A DNA stretch of 38,553 nucleotides, taken from NCBI GenBank assembly GCA_019112765.1, contig DXIU01000108.1:1-38553 (forward strand). Reading direction: 5' to 3'. A program made the translations under genes and the position numbers. Of this stretch, positions 25,301 to 32,785 are shown in pieces; the stretch's first letter is position 1, and each line of letters begins with the position of its first letter. Below the pieces are notes generated by a model. It had not been told where the DNA came from and searched no databases. It was given only the letters and a program-made list of their open reading frames with translations. This stretch comes from Candidatus Mediterraneibacter norwichensis. GTDB taxonomy: Bacteria > Bacillota > Clostridia > Lachnospirales > Lachnospiraceae.

Positions 25301-28300
25301 GGTTCCTGTATCATACCTCCATGAAAATCTGGAATATAATTCTTCTCATACTTATATGGTACGTGTGAGAACGGCAGAGGGCTATTCCGCGTGGAGCGAC
25401 GAGAAAACGTTTACTTCTCTGGAAGATCCCTGGAGAAATGTGCCTGATGTAACCGCGACATGGAGCGGGGAACTGTATAACAATCAGGGACCCGACCGGG
25501 CATGCGATCATGAACTTCAGACCGGTGATTCAGGCTTCCATTCCGACGGAAATGCGATTGGCGAGGAACTGGTCTATGACCTGGGTCAGGTTTACAGCCT
25601 GGACAAGCTGGAATATTATCCGAGAAAAGATCTGGGCAATGGAACGGTCAGCCGGATGGATATTTCTGTCAGCCTTGACGGCGTGCACTGGCAGCAGGTG
25701 AATGCAGATGACAATACGATAAGCTTCGGAACAGACAATGATGAAAATCCGGTAGCGTCGGTTGATCTGGAAGGATCCTGGCGCTATGTGAAGATGATCC
25801 CGCGGGCATCCGCAGGAGGATTCTTCTCCGCAAGGGAGATTATTGTCTATAAAGTGGACGGCACGAACGGCACGGTACTTGGAGATATGCCGGGTACGAG
25901 CGCGGGTGTGGACGACAATGACTATCAGACACTGAATACATACAAAGGAATAGACAGCACGGCGTCAACCTGGGGACAGATTGTAGATGTCAACCTGAAT
26001 GGAGTGTTTGATATCTATGATTACTCTTTCACCCTGACAGAACTGGACGGCGGAACGGAGCAGACAGGAACTGTCGGCGGCAATATCCTGATGCTTACGA
26101 ACAAAGAAACTGTGGATGAGGGCGAGGAGTTCACTATTGACCTGTACGGTGTTGATCTGGAAAACGTAAATGCATTTGGCGCCGTGATTCCGCTGGATAC
26201 AGAGAAATATGAGTTCGTGGGCGTGGAAGGATCCGCGTATGCGTCCGGTATGACAGATCTTTCGGTAATGAAGGAATATCTGACAATCAGTTTCGGAAAC
26301 CGCGGCGACAAGCCGCTGATCAACGGTTCTCATACGCTGGCGACGATTACGCTTCGGGCGCGTGAGGCAGGAGAAACACTGAAGCTTGCAGAGGCAATGC
26401 TGATCGGTCCGGACAACAGTCTGAAGATCTGTACGAATGACGCGGGAGAATTCCCGGAAGTTCCGCCGGCTGAGACAACGACGGAATATATGCAGAGTGA
26501 TTTTAATATCACGATGACAAATGATATGCTTCAGACGGATGAGGGCTCCAACGTTACGACATTTATACAGCAGAATTCTTATGACGGTCTGTTTAACGGA
26601 AACAGTGACAGCAGTGACCGGAGCTTTGAATTCAAGTGGGATACAGGCGCGGGAGTTCCCGATGAGGTAACACTTCCGGTTACCATCCATTTCACATTTG
26701 CCGGAGGCGCAAAACCGCTGTCAGCAGTGAATGTTTATGATTCCTACGCGAGATCCAACGGTTTTGTGACAAAGTACAGCGCTGTAGTTACATTTGAAGA
26801 CGACACCACTTATTCTACCGGGGAAACGGATGTCAGCAAAGTAGACAATGCGGTTATGAGCGTGGATGTGGCCGGCAATAATCCGGAAGGCAAAAACGTA
26901 AAACAGGTGGACTTTACAGTACTTGAATCTTCAACCGGAAACCAGGCGATGACACTGACGGAAGCGGAATTCTTTTACAATCAGTCCAATGTGGTGGAAG
27001 GAATTGAATTTAACGGTGTACCGTCGGAAATGTTTATCGGCGATATCACTGAGATCAGCGCGGCAGTTACACCGGAGGATGCTCCATACCTCTATTATGA
27101 CATTACAAGCAGCAATCCGGACAAAGTAGAAGTAATCCGTGTGGCAGACGGAAGCGGATTTAAGTTCTATCTGAAAGCAAAAGAAGCAACCGCGGAAGGC
27201 GAGACGGTTATTCTGATCGCGACCGCAGGCGCGAAAGACGCTGAGGGCGGCGACGTTACCGCGACAGCTGAGATTACAGTAAATGAAGGGGTCAATACGG
27301 CTGAACTTCAGGCTCTGATTGAGAAGTACAATGACCTTTCAAAAGAGGTTTATACAGAAGACAGTTACGATGCGTTCAAGACTGCTTTCGACGCTGCATC
27401 CGATCTGCTTCTGAGCGGAGAGTTTACGAAGAATGAAGTGGAGAACGCGGCGAAGATGCTTAGTGACGCGGCGGACGCTCTGGTATTCCGGCCGATTGAT
27501 GAGAATACGCTGATTAATACGTCTGCTGATTCCGGCATAACGGTCATTGATAAGAGCAGCGACTGTGTAGACAGCGGCGTGGATAACGGACTTGCTGAAA
27601 GAGTCCTTGATTATGATGAGAGCACATACTGGCATTCTACATGGATGGATGTGTCCCTTATGGGTATGCCTCAGTATCTGACCTTTGATCTTGGAAAGGA
27701 ATACATTTTATCAGATATTGCCTTCCTTCCGAGAGTGGGATCCAGCAATGGAGATATCTTCCAGGCTGAAATCCTTGTGGGAGAAACAGCAGACAGTCTG
27801 ACATCTGTCGGCATATTCGAGTTCGATCACAGCGAAAAGGAGCTTCTTGACAGAGAAGAGTGGAAACAGATTACATTCGCGCCGGTTGAAGGCCGTTATG
27901 TGAAAGTCAATGTAATCAGCGCAGGCGGCGGAACCAACGGCGCGGCACAGAACGACCAGTACGCAACCATGTCGGAAATCCGGTTCTATGGTACGCTGCC
28001 GGTTGACTACAGTGGTCTGCAGGCTCTTTATGATCAGTATAAGGATACTGAGAAAGGAAATTATACGGACATTACCTGGGCTGAATTCCAGAACGCGCTG
28101 AAAGACGCGGCGGATGTACTGGCAGATGAAACTGCGGTACAGGCTGATATCGACGCGGCAAAAGACGCGCTCCGGAAAGCATATGACGCGCTGGAGGAGA
28201 TTACAGTGAATAAGGCGGCGCTTCAGGCAGCGGTAGATTTATATCAGACAACAGAGCAGGGAAATTATACAGACGCAAGCTGGACTGCGTTCCAGGCCGC

Positions 28301-28838
28301 GCTGAAGGCCGCGCAGGATGTGCTGGCAGATGAAGATGCCGCGCAGACGGATGTGGACAAGGCGCTGGAAGATCTGAACGGCGCGTATGAGGCTCTGGAG
28401 GAAGAGAAAGATCCGGAGCCGGAACCGGTAAATAAAGATAAACTTCAGACAGTCGTGGAAGGTTATCAGGATATGGAACAGGGCAGCTATACAGATGAGA
28501 GCTGGGTAGCGTTCCAGGATGCGCTGAAGGCCGCGCAGGATGTGCTGACGGATGAAAATGCCGCGCAGGAAGATGTGGATGCCGCGTTGAATGCATTAAA
28601 TGCCGCATTTGCCGGACTGAAAGAAACTTCCAGGCCGGCCGATCCGAATCTGCCGGGAACAGGCGGCGGCACAGATACAGGCGGCGGAGCGGATAAGGAC
28701 AGCGGCGGCAGCGGAGCGGACTCCGGAGACGCAGCAGCGGACACAGGAGACAGAACCAATGCGGCTGTACCGGCTGCAATGCTGATATTCTCCGGCGCAG
28801 TGATTCTCTTTGCTGCAAAGGCGCGGAAAAGACGGTAA
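22344..28838 (+). CDS. Giant secreted multidomain GH31 glycosidase, surface anchored
   Basis: A 2164-residue extracellular enzyme. The signal peptide ends near residue 31 (ADVFA). A GH31 N-terminal and catalytic region covers about 60-800, with nucleophile Asp480 in KTDVAW and acid/base Asp530 in WTGDQSGG. Later modules, approximate: FN3 935-1026; F5/8C (CBM32-like) 1029-1172; dockerin-like Ca-binding pair 1178-1236; cohesin-like 1244-1373; a beta-rich module 1379-1549; Ig-like 1550-1648; FIVAR 1650-1719; F5/8C 1721-1886; three FIVAR 1889-2094. A Gly/Ser-rich linker, an ADTGDRTN sorting-like motif, a hydrophobic helix and an AKARKRR tail end it. The catalytic sequence and FN3/CBM32 context resemble GH31 alpha-N-acetylgalactosaminidases acting on mucin O-glycans, which is inference from memory. 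ATG 22344 follows AAGGAGG. Confidence 0.9.
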   Translation: MRIGKKLGTGALAFAVLFTGVAGLLPADVFAAPDSFTGQLSSVTDATVDSNKKNVVHVQFNDGEVAAKITFLEDGIFRYNVDPSGEFSEYAAPNSSSHVATIQQQSDDSDEYRKPEAQVNDTGDTFEITNGTATIVFDKDTALMSVKNGGDIVLEETEALSLGRSSTVQTLAAADNEYFYGGGTQNGRFAHKGDTIQIANTNNWVDGGVSSPNPFYWSTDGYGVLRNTFKQGTYDFENTQADTVKTTHSENEFDAYYFIDSAPADILNDYFKVTGNPALLPEYAFYLGHLNCYNRDLWNPSSTGSGWTLEDGNKYTETGGSPDYKLPVDDTGKVPTSEGTPESLNGTSPLSDADEASLYKYSARAVIDGHNETDFPLGWFLPNDGYGCGYGQNGYYVNYPLAATNVGSEEAIEASRLNVENLAEFTAYANARGIDTGLWTQSGLDFAGSETDSYGYHGLQTLRDFENEVNIGGITSLKTDVAWVGSGYSFGLNGVKTGYDTIAEAGTRPNVVSLDGWAGTQRYAGIWTGDQSGGEWEYIRFHIPTYIGQSLSGNPNIGSDIDGIYAGSDLLATRDFQWKSFTPLMLDMDGWGSIPKKPYGHGDDYDDIIRNYLKLKAQMMPYIYTIAEEATEGKPMIRAMFLEFPDDSSAAYTEASQYQYMWGENLLVAPVYEDVQADAEGNDVRNGIYLPDEEQIWIDYWSGQQYRGGQILNNYDAPVWKMPLFVKSGAIIPMYEENNNPGEITETNEKGLDKTKRIIEFWPDGETDFDLYEDDGRSVDVTDEEEVSYGGSVSTHITSKVDETAGTATLTAEASEGSYDGYDSSRLTTFVVNVSQKPEALTAMNGDETLTLKEAADLDEFNADTEGNIYFYDETPNLNKYSQGEGEFADTEITTTPKLYVRFARTDVDTNAQTLIIEGFDNSQELDADELNTSLPVPQLKDLTEDDMTPTSINVQWNAVEDVDVTGYDVSVDGVVNTILPNTDGTVPVSYLHENLEYNSSHTYMVRVRTAEGYSAWSDEKTFTSLEDPWRNVPDVTATWSGELYNNQGPDRACDHELQTGDSGFHSDGNAIGEELVYDLGQVYSLDKLEYYPRKDLGNGTVSRMDISVSLDGVHWQQVNADDNTISFGTDNDENPVASVDLEGSWRYVKMIPRASAGGFFSAREIIVYKVDGTNGTVLGDMPGTSAGVDDNDYQTLNTYKGIDSTASTWGQIVDVNLNGVFDIYDYSFTLTELDGGTEQTGTVGGNILMLTNKETVDEGEEFTIDLYGVDLENVNAFGAVIPLDTEKYEFVGVEGSAYASGMTDLSVMKEYLTISFGNRGDKPLINGSHTLATITLRAREAGETLKLAEAMLIGPDNSLKICTNDAGEFPEVPPAETTTEYMQSDFNITMTNDMLQTDEGSNVTTFIQQNSYDGLFNGNSDSSDRSFEFKWDTGAGVPDEVTLPVTIHFTFAGGAKPLSAVNVYDSYARSNGFVTKYSAVVTFEDDTTYSTGETDVSKVDNAVMSVDVAGNNPEGKNVKQVDFTVLESSTGNQAMTLTEAEFFYNQSNVVEGIEFNGVPSEMFIGDITEISAAVTPEDAPYLYYDITSSNPDKVEVIRVADGSGFKFYLKAKEATAEGETVILIATAGAKDAEGGDVTATAEITVNEGVNTAELQALIEKYNDLSKEVYTEDSYDAFKTAFDAASDLLLSGEFTKNEVENAAKMLSDAADALVFRPIDENTLINTSADSGITVIDKSSDCVDSGVDNGLAERVLDYDESTYWHSTWMDVSLMGMPQYLTFDLGKEYILSDIAFLPRVGSSNGDIFQAEILVGETADSLTSVGIFEFDHSEKELLDREEWKQITFAPVEGRYVKVNVISAGGGTNGAAQNDQYATMSEIRFYGTLPVDYSGLQALYDQYKDTEKGNYTDITWAEFQNALKDAADVLADETAVQADIDAAKDALRKAYDALEEITVNKAALQAAVDLYQTTEQGNYTDASWTAFQAALKAAQDVLADEDAAQTDVDKALEDLNGAYEALEEEKDPEPEPVNKDKLQTVVEGYQDMEQGSYTDESWVAFQDALKAAQDVLTDENAAQEDVDAALNALNAAFAGLKETSRPADPNLPGTGGGTDTGGGADKDSGGSGADSGDAAADTGDRTNAAVPAAMLIFSGAVILFAAKARKRR

Positions 28839-28861
28839 GATTAACTGGCTACAATAAAAAT

Positions 28862-28896
28862 AAAGAGTGAAAGACCTGGTCTTTCACTCTTTTTAA
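28862..28896 (+). terminator. Rho-independent terminator of the GH31 gene
   Basis: AAAGAGTGAAAGA (28862-28874) pairs perfectly with TCTTTCACTCTTT (28880-28892) around CCTGG, continuing into a T-run. Confidence 0.93.
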
Positions 28897-28913
28897 AAGC
28901 AGAGGAGGTTCCT

Positions 28914-29477
28914 ATGAAAAGAAAAATACTGCTGCTGTGTGCTGTTCTGCTTCTGGCGCTTTCCGGTTGTCAGGCAGGCCGGGAAAGAAGCGGGGAAAGC
29001 GGAGAAGAAGGCCGTACCTCCGGCAACAGGACGCAGGGACAGACGCAGGATGACGCAGATGAGGCCGGTCAGGAGGAAGGAAAAGAGATGTATGAAAGAG
29101 ACAGCTCGCCGGGACAGAGGATTTCTCTCACCCTTGAGGAAATGCGGCAGATGATTGATGAAGATCAGTCTTTCCTGATTGTTTTCACAAAGGAGGACTG
29201 CCCGTACTGTATTGAATTTGCGGCTGTATGTGAGCGGTATATTCAGAATCACAATCTGACTGTATATGAAGTGAATCTCACTGCAGAGAACAGAAGTGAA
29301 AACGACAACCGAATGATTATTCAGACTTATTTTCCGGAATTTAATACTGTTCCGGGGGTATTTTCGGTCAGAAACGGAGAGGAAGAGAGCTATCTGAATC
29401 TTTATCAGCTTGGCATCAGTGAGGAAATCCTGGACAACTGGGTTCTGGAGTACAGGCTGGATGAAAAAAGAGAATAA
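28914..29477 (+). CDS. Thioredoxin-like lipoprotein
   Basis: A 187-residue exported lipoprotein with lipobox LSGC (Cys19) and a low-complexity Gly/Glu/Gln/Arg tether to about residue 65. A thioredoxin-fold domain follows, with redox motif CPYC (Cys96, Cys99) in FTKEDCPYC and a cis-proline-like TVPG further on. It probably acts as a membrane-tethered thiol oxidoreductase outside the cell. ATG 28914 follows AGAGGAGG. It lies between two strong terminators, so any expression must come from readthrough or a promoter I cannot see in the 75 bases upstream. The partner protein is unknown. Confidence 0.82.
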   Translation: MKRKILLLCAVLLLALSGCQAGRERSGESGEEGRTSGNRTQGQTQDDADEAGQEEGKEMYERDSSPGQRISLTLEEMRQMIDEDQSFLIVFTKEDCPYCIEFAAVCERYIQNHNLTVYEVNLTAENRSENDNRMIIQTYFPEFNTVPGVFSVRNGEEESYLNLYQLGISEEILDNWVLEYRLDEKRE

Positions 29478-29508
29478 AAAAAGATGCCGATTGACCGGCA
29501 TCTTTTTT
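29476..29508 (+). terminator. Terminator overlapping the stop codon of the thioredoxin-like gene
   Basis: AAAAAAGATGCCG (ending 29489) pairs with CGGCATCTTTTTT (29496-29508) around ATTGAC. The A-run and T-run make it potentially bidirectional, so it could also end minus-strand transcripts from the tRNA. Confidence 0.92.
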
Positions 29509-29513
29509 ATGTA

Positions 29514-29587
29514 CGTGCGATAGAAGATTCGAACTCCCGACCTTCTGGTCCGTAGCCAGACGCTCTATCCAGCTGAGCTAATCGCAC
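29514..29587 (-). tRNA. tRNA-Arg (anticodon ACG)
   Basis: On the minus strand a 74-base cloverleaf begins GTGCGAT and ends ATCGCAC plus discriminator G, giving a 7-bp acceptor stem. The D arm is GCTC-AGCTGGATA-GAGC. The anticodon arm is TCTGG-CTACGGA-CCAGA, with ACG reading CGN arginine codons after A34-to-inosine editing. The T arm is GGGAG-TTCGAAT-CTTCT with two G-U pairs. CCA is not encoded. The interval 29588-29694 holds nothing recognisable. Confidence 0.96.
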
Positions 29588-29694
29588 ATATATCTGCGGC
29601 TGCTTCATCCACAGCAAAAATGATTATAGTATATTTTGATACAAGTGTCAAGCATAAAATAAAATTTTCTTTGAAATTACGGCCCGTCCCTGTG

Positions 29695-30486
29695 TCAGAT
29701 AAGCCCGTGCTCCCGGCAGTAGGTAAAGATTCCGTCGTCAGCTGCAGTGCCGCATATGTCGTCGGCCGAAGCTTTTACATTGTCTCCGGCATTTCCCATG
29801 GCAACTCCGATGCCGGCGGTCTGCAGCATCTCAATATCATTGGCGCCGTCGCCGAACGCCAGCGCCTGTCCTTTATCAAGCCCGTAATAATCCAGAACTT
29901 TTTCAATCCCATATCCTTTGCTTCCGGTTGCGGAGATAATATCCGCCGCCCGGTCCCACCAGGCGGTAATCCGCGCGCCTTTTACATCTTCGAGAATGGA
30001 TGCGTATTCATTTTCACGGCAGCCGATCATGATCTGAAAGATCTCTTCCTGGGCCAGTTCGTCAAAATCATCAATGATCTCCAGCTTATGCCGGGAGATG
30101 GCAAAATAATCTGCCAGATCCTTGTCGCTTCCGTTTGCGCCCATGCGGGAAGCGCCGGCAAGGGCCAGAGGTCTCTGGATTTTCGAAGCGTTTCTGATGA
30201 CTGTCTGTACGTCGGCGGCCGGGATGGGATTGCGGAATATGACTTCGTTTTTTGTGTAGCAGTAAGAAGCGTTAAATGTCAGATAAGCGTCAAATTCAAT
30301 TCCCGGGAACTGTGGGAGTATTGCCGGCGGACGGCCCGTCGCGATGCAGATCCGGATGCCGTTTTTCTGAAGACCGGATAATGTTTCCAGCATTTTTGGA
30401 GTGATTTTTCTGCTGCCGATATCGATCATTGTTCCGTCTATATCAAAAAATGCAATTTTAATATTCCTGTAATCTGATAAATTCAT
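29695..30486 (-). CDS. Cof-type HAD-IIB family hydrolase (second in window)
   Basis: A 263-residue cytosolic phosphatase. Motif I FFDIDGT near the N-terminus, motif II IATGRPP, the C2B cap, and motif IV AFGDGANDIEML with the following GVAMGNA are all present, as in the Cof/YidA group. ATG 30486 is preferred to the in-frame GTG 30498 because GGAGG overlaps that GTG and lies six bases before the ATG. The substrate is unknown. It is divergent from the GntR operon and convergent with the thioredoxin-like gene, with the tRNA downstream on the same strand. It is clearly a different lineage from the HAD protein at 1461-2294. Confidence 0.88.
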   Translation of the reverse strand: MNLSDYRNIKIAFFDIDGTMIDIGSRKITPKMLETLSGLQKNGIRICIATGRPPAILPQFPGIEFDAYLTFNASYCYTKNEVIFRNPIPAADVQTVIRNASKIQRPLALAGASRMGANGSDKDLADYFAISRHKLEIIDDFDELAQEEIFQIMIGCRENEYASILEDVKGARITAWWDRAADIISATGSKGYGIEKVLDYYGLDKGQALAFGDGANDIEMLQTAGIGVAMGNAGDNVKASADDICGTAADDGIFTYCREHGLI

Positions 30487-30641
30487 ATCTGCCTCCACAG
30501 TGAAAATATTCTGATTTATTATAGCATCGCCGGAAGGGAATGGCTACTGATTTGTGTCAGAAAACGGAAGGCCCTCTTTTTAACCGGATCCGGAAAATCT
30601 CCGGCCTTTTACCCCGCGGAAAAGAAATTTTCTGAAAAGTA

Positions 30642-30683
30642 TTGACATACATAGAAAACTAGTGTGCTATATAACTATAGCAC
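30642..30683 (+). promoter_or_regulatory. Promoter and operator of the GntR/ABC operon
   Basis: A perfect -35 TTGACA (30642-30647) precedes a perfect inverted repeat GTGCTATA-TAAC-TATAGCAC (30664-30683) that covers the -10 position. The best -10 is inside the repeat, for example GCTATA with an 18-base spacer. This is the expected layout for autorepression by a YtrA-type GntR regulator encoded just downstream. Confidence 0.75.
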
Positions 30684-30772
30684 TGGTACAGCGGTGCGGC
30701 AAAGGTATTCTGAAAGTTCAGCCGTTGGGATGAAAGCAGCGGGAACATCCGATCAGAAAAAGGAGGGATGAT

Positions 30773-31135
30773 ATGGAGTATAATTCAAACGCCCCCATTT
30801 ATATGCAGGTTATGCGTGAACTGAAGAAACTGATGATAAAAGGAGAGCTGAAACCGGGTCAGAAGATGCCGTCGAACAGGGATCTGGCCGTACTTTTTAA
30901 AGTAAACCAGAATACTGCGGCCAGAGTTTACCGGGAAATGGAAAATGAAGGCTGCTGTTACACCAGACGGGGAATCGGTACATTTGTTTCGGAGGAGGAA
31001 GAAATGTTTGAAAATTTGAAAAGTGAAATGGCAGAAGAACTTCTCAGAAATTTTATGAAGGAGATGAAAGACCTGGGGTTTCAGAAAGACGATATCATAT
31101 CTCAGGTCGCAGATTATAAGGAGGAACAGGAATGA
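30773..31135 (+). CDS. GntR-family regulator, YtrA subfamily
   Basis: A 120-residue repressor with an N-terminal winged helix of the GntR type (about residues 8-75: APIYMQVMRELKKLM, PGQKMPSNRDLA, NQNTAARVYREMENEG, RRGIGTFV) and a short helical C-terminal tail. The short length and ABC neighbours are typical of the YtrA subfamily, which lacks a large effector domain. ATG 30773 follows AGGAGGG. The stop codon overlaps the ATPase start by four bases (ATGA), so the two are cotranslated. It probably binds the inverted repeat at 30664-30683; in relatives, cell-envelope stress or antibiotics relieve repression. Confidence 0.93.
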   Translation: MEYNSNAPIYMQVMRELKKLMIKGELKPGQKMPSNRDLAVLFKVNQNTAARVYREMENEGCCYTRRGIGTFVSEEEEMFENLKSEMAEELLRNFMKEMKDLGFQKDDIISQVADYKEEQE

Positions 31136-31818
31136 TGCTGGAATGCAGGAATCTGACAAAAACATACAGAGGGAAAAAGGCAGTTTCCAATCTGAGTATC
31201 CGTCTGGACGCGGGAAAGATATACGGACTGCTGGGAGAAAACGGAAGCGGAAAGACAACGTGGATGAAGATGGCGGCAGGCCTGACAAAGCCGTCTCAGG
31301 GTGAGATCATTTATGAAGGGCACCTGCTGGGGTACAGAGACAAAAGCGAGATTGCCTATATGTCCACGGAGTCATTTTTCTATGACTATATGAAAGTGGA
31401 AGATGTGGGGAAATACTATGCGGATTTTTTTGAGGATTTTGACGAAAAGAAGTTTGAAGAACTTATCCGGAGGTTTGGCCTGGAGGATTCGCTGAGGGCG
31501 CGGAATCTTTCCAGCGGTATGAACGCGAAACTCAGGATCGCGGCCACTTTATCAAGAGATGCCAGACTCTGCATGCTGGATGAGCCGTTAAACGGCGTTG
31601 ACTATAAGGCGAGGGAAGATATTATTTCTCTGATTCTTGAGGAGGCGGATGAAAACAGGACTTTTGTAATCTCTACCCATCTGATCGAAGAGGTGGAGAC
31701 ATTTATCGAAGAAGCCATATTTATCAGGAACGGCGAGCTGGTTAAGCTTATCAACCTGGAACAGGAAAGAGCGGCAGGCGGAAGATCCCTGGCAGAGATT
31801 TATCTGTCGGTTATGTAA
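31132..31818 (+). CDS. ABC transporter ATP-binding protein (YtrB-like)
   Basis: A 228-residue ATPase. Walker A GENGSGKTT is at about 35-43, the signature LSSGM at 126-130, Walker B CMLDEP with Asp150-Glu151, and an H-loop His in STHLIEE. The variant signature and the GntR-ATPase-permease order fit the YtrB/CcmA-like drug or envelope-stress exporters. It starts at ATG 31132 overlapping the regulator gene; ATG 31135 is an alternative one codon later. The permease follows after 11 bases. Confidence 0.92.
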   Translation: MMLECRNLTKTYRGKKAVSNLSIRLDAGKIYGLLGENGSGKTTWMKMAAGLTKPSQGEIIYEGHLLGYRDKSEIAYMSTESFFYDYMKVEDVGKYYADFFEDFDEKKFEELIRRFGLEDSLRARNLSSGMNAKLRIAATLSRDARLCMLDEPLNGVDYKAREDIISLILEEADENRTFVISTHLIEEVETFIEEAIFIRNGELVKLINLEQERAAGGRSLAEIYLSVM

Positions 31819-31829
31819 GGAGGAGAAAA

Positions 31830-32585
31830 ATGTTAAAACTTGTGAAATATGAATGGAAGAAGCAGCGTACATCAAGGCTGATAATCCTGGGGCTGCTTGT
31901 GGCCGGAATTATTGCGTTCTGGGGAGGAATTTTATTTAAAAGCGATACGGTAACGGCTCTGAGCCTGGCTTTTCTGTATGTTTTTGCCATTCTCGTGCTT
32001 TTCTATACAGGTGTGGAGAGTGTGCTTGTGTTTAACAGAGATTTAAGGACAAAGCAGAGCTATATGCTTTTCATGGTCCCGAAATCTATCTGGGAGATTC
32101 TGGGAGCGAAATTTATCTCCGCGATTCTGCAGATGCTGTTTGTATTTGCGCTGTTTTTCGCGGCAGGAAGCCTGAACCTAATGGCTGCCATCTGGAGATC
32201 GGGAAAAATTGAAGCACTTGTACATGTATTTGAAAATCTGATGCGGACGATTACGGAGACGAATTTTGACTGGATGATTCTGGTGGAAGCGGCATTTATC
32301 CTTTTCCTTTCCTGGGTGATGATTATTCTGATCGGTTTTCTGGCAGTAATTCTCGCGCGTACCGTTCTGGTGAAATCCAGATTCGCAGGGCTGTTTGCCT
32401 TTATTCTCTTCTTCCTGATTAATGTGGCTGTGGAGTGGGGATACCGTTTTTCTGATCTGCTGCCGCATGTAGGAGGAACCGGACATTTCGGATGGGATAT
32501 CTGGAACATTCTTTATTATATCATTGTCTGCGGAGGGCTGTTTCTAGTGTCAGGATGGCTGGCCGACAGAAAGCTCAGTGTGTAG
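31830..32585 (+). CDS. ABC transporter membrane subunit of the GntR operon
   Basis: A 251-residue protein with about six hydrophobic segments and a short cytoplasmic N-terminus (MLKLVKYEWKKQRTSR), a start typical of ABC-2-like permeases. No strong family motif is visible; the assignment rests on topology and on its place behind the ATPase with its own AGGAGG site. Together with the ATPase it probably forms a homodimeric exporter or a membrane-stress sensor complex. Its substrate is unknown. Confidence 0.82.
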   Translation: MLKLVKYEWKKQRTSRLIILGLLVAGIIAFWGGILFKSDTVTALSLAFLYVFAILVLFYTGVESVLVFNRDLRTKQSYMLFMVPKSIWEILGAKFISAILQMLFVFALFFAAGSLNLMAAIWRSGKIEALVHVFENLMRTITETNFDWMILVEAAFILFLSWVMIILIGFLAVILARTVLVKSRFAGLFAFILFFLINVAVEWGYRFSDLLPHVGGTGHFGWDIWNILYYIIVCGGLFLVSGWLADRKLSV

Positions 32586-32621
32586 GACTCTGAAATTATA
32601 ATGCTATATCATGACAGACAG

Positions 32622-32649
32622 AACTGCCGGAAAATCTCCGGCAGTTTTT
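32622..32649 (+). terminator. Rho-independent terminator of the GntR/ABC operon
   Basis: AACTGCCGG (32622-32630) pairs perfectly with CCGGCAGTT (32638-32646), with a T-run at 32645-32649. Confidence 0.9.
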
Positions 32650-32682
32650 CCGTGATGAAAGAGCTGCCGCAGAGAATACTTC

Positions 32683-32711
32683 TGTGCATTTCAGATATTT
32701 TGTGATAGAAT
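32683..32711 (+). promoter_or_regulatory. Promoter of tex
   Basis: A weak -35 TGTGCA (32683-32688), a 17-base spacer and TAGAAT (32706-32711) with an extended -10 TGA. The start codon is 75 bases downstream. Confidence 0.5.
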
Positions 32712-32785
32712 GATAGGAAACCGGGCGGAGAAAATAAGGATTTTCTGTCTGTATTTACTGAAACGCAAAGAGAGGAATAACACAT

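Noticed and set aside
23124-26690. Long antisense open frames opposite the GH31 gene.
   Set aside because: They have no ribosome binding sites or family features and follow from the codon composition of the real gene.
22344-28838. The FIVAR repeats as a possible tandem-repeat array or CRISPR-like structure.
   Set aside because: They are protein-level repeats of about 65-70 residues inside one reading frame, with diverged DNA.
30590-30605. CCGGAAAATCTCCGGC hairpin upstream of the gntR promoter, also found inside the terminator at 32622-32649.
   Set aside because: It lies between divergent genes where no terminator is needed and has only a CCTTTT tail. The shared core is short and may be coincidence.
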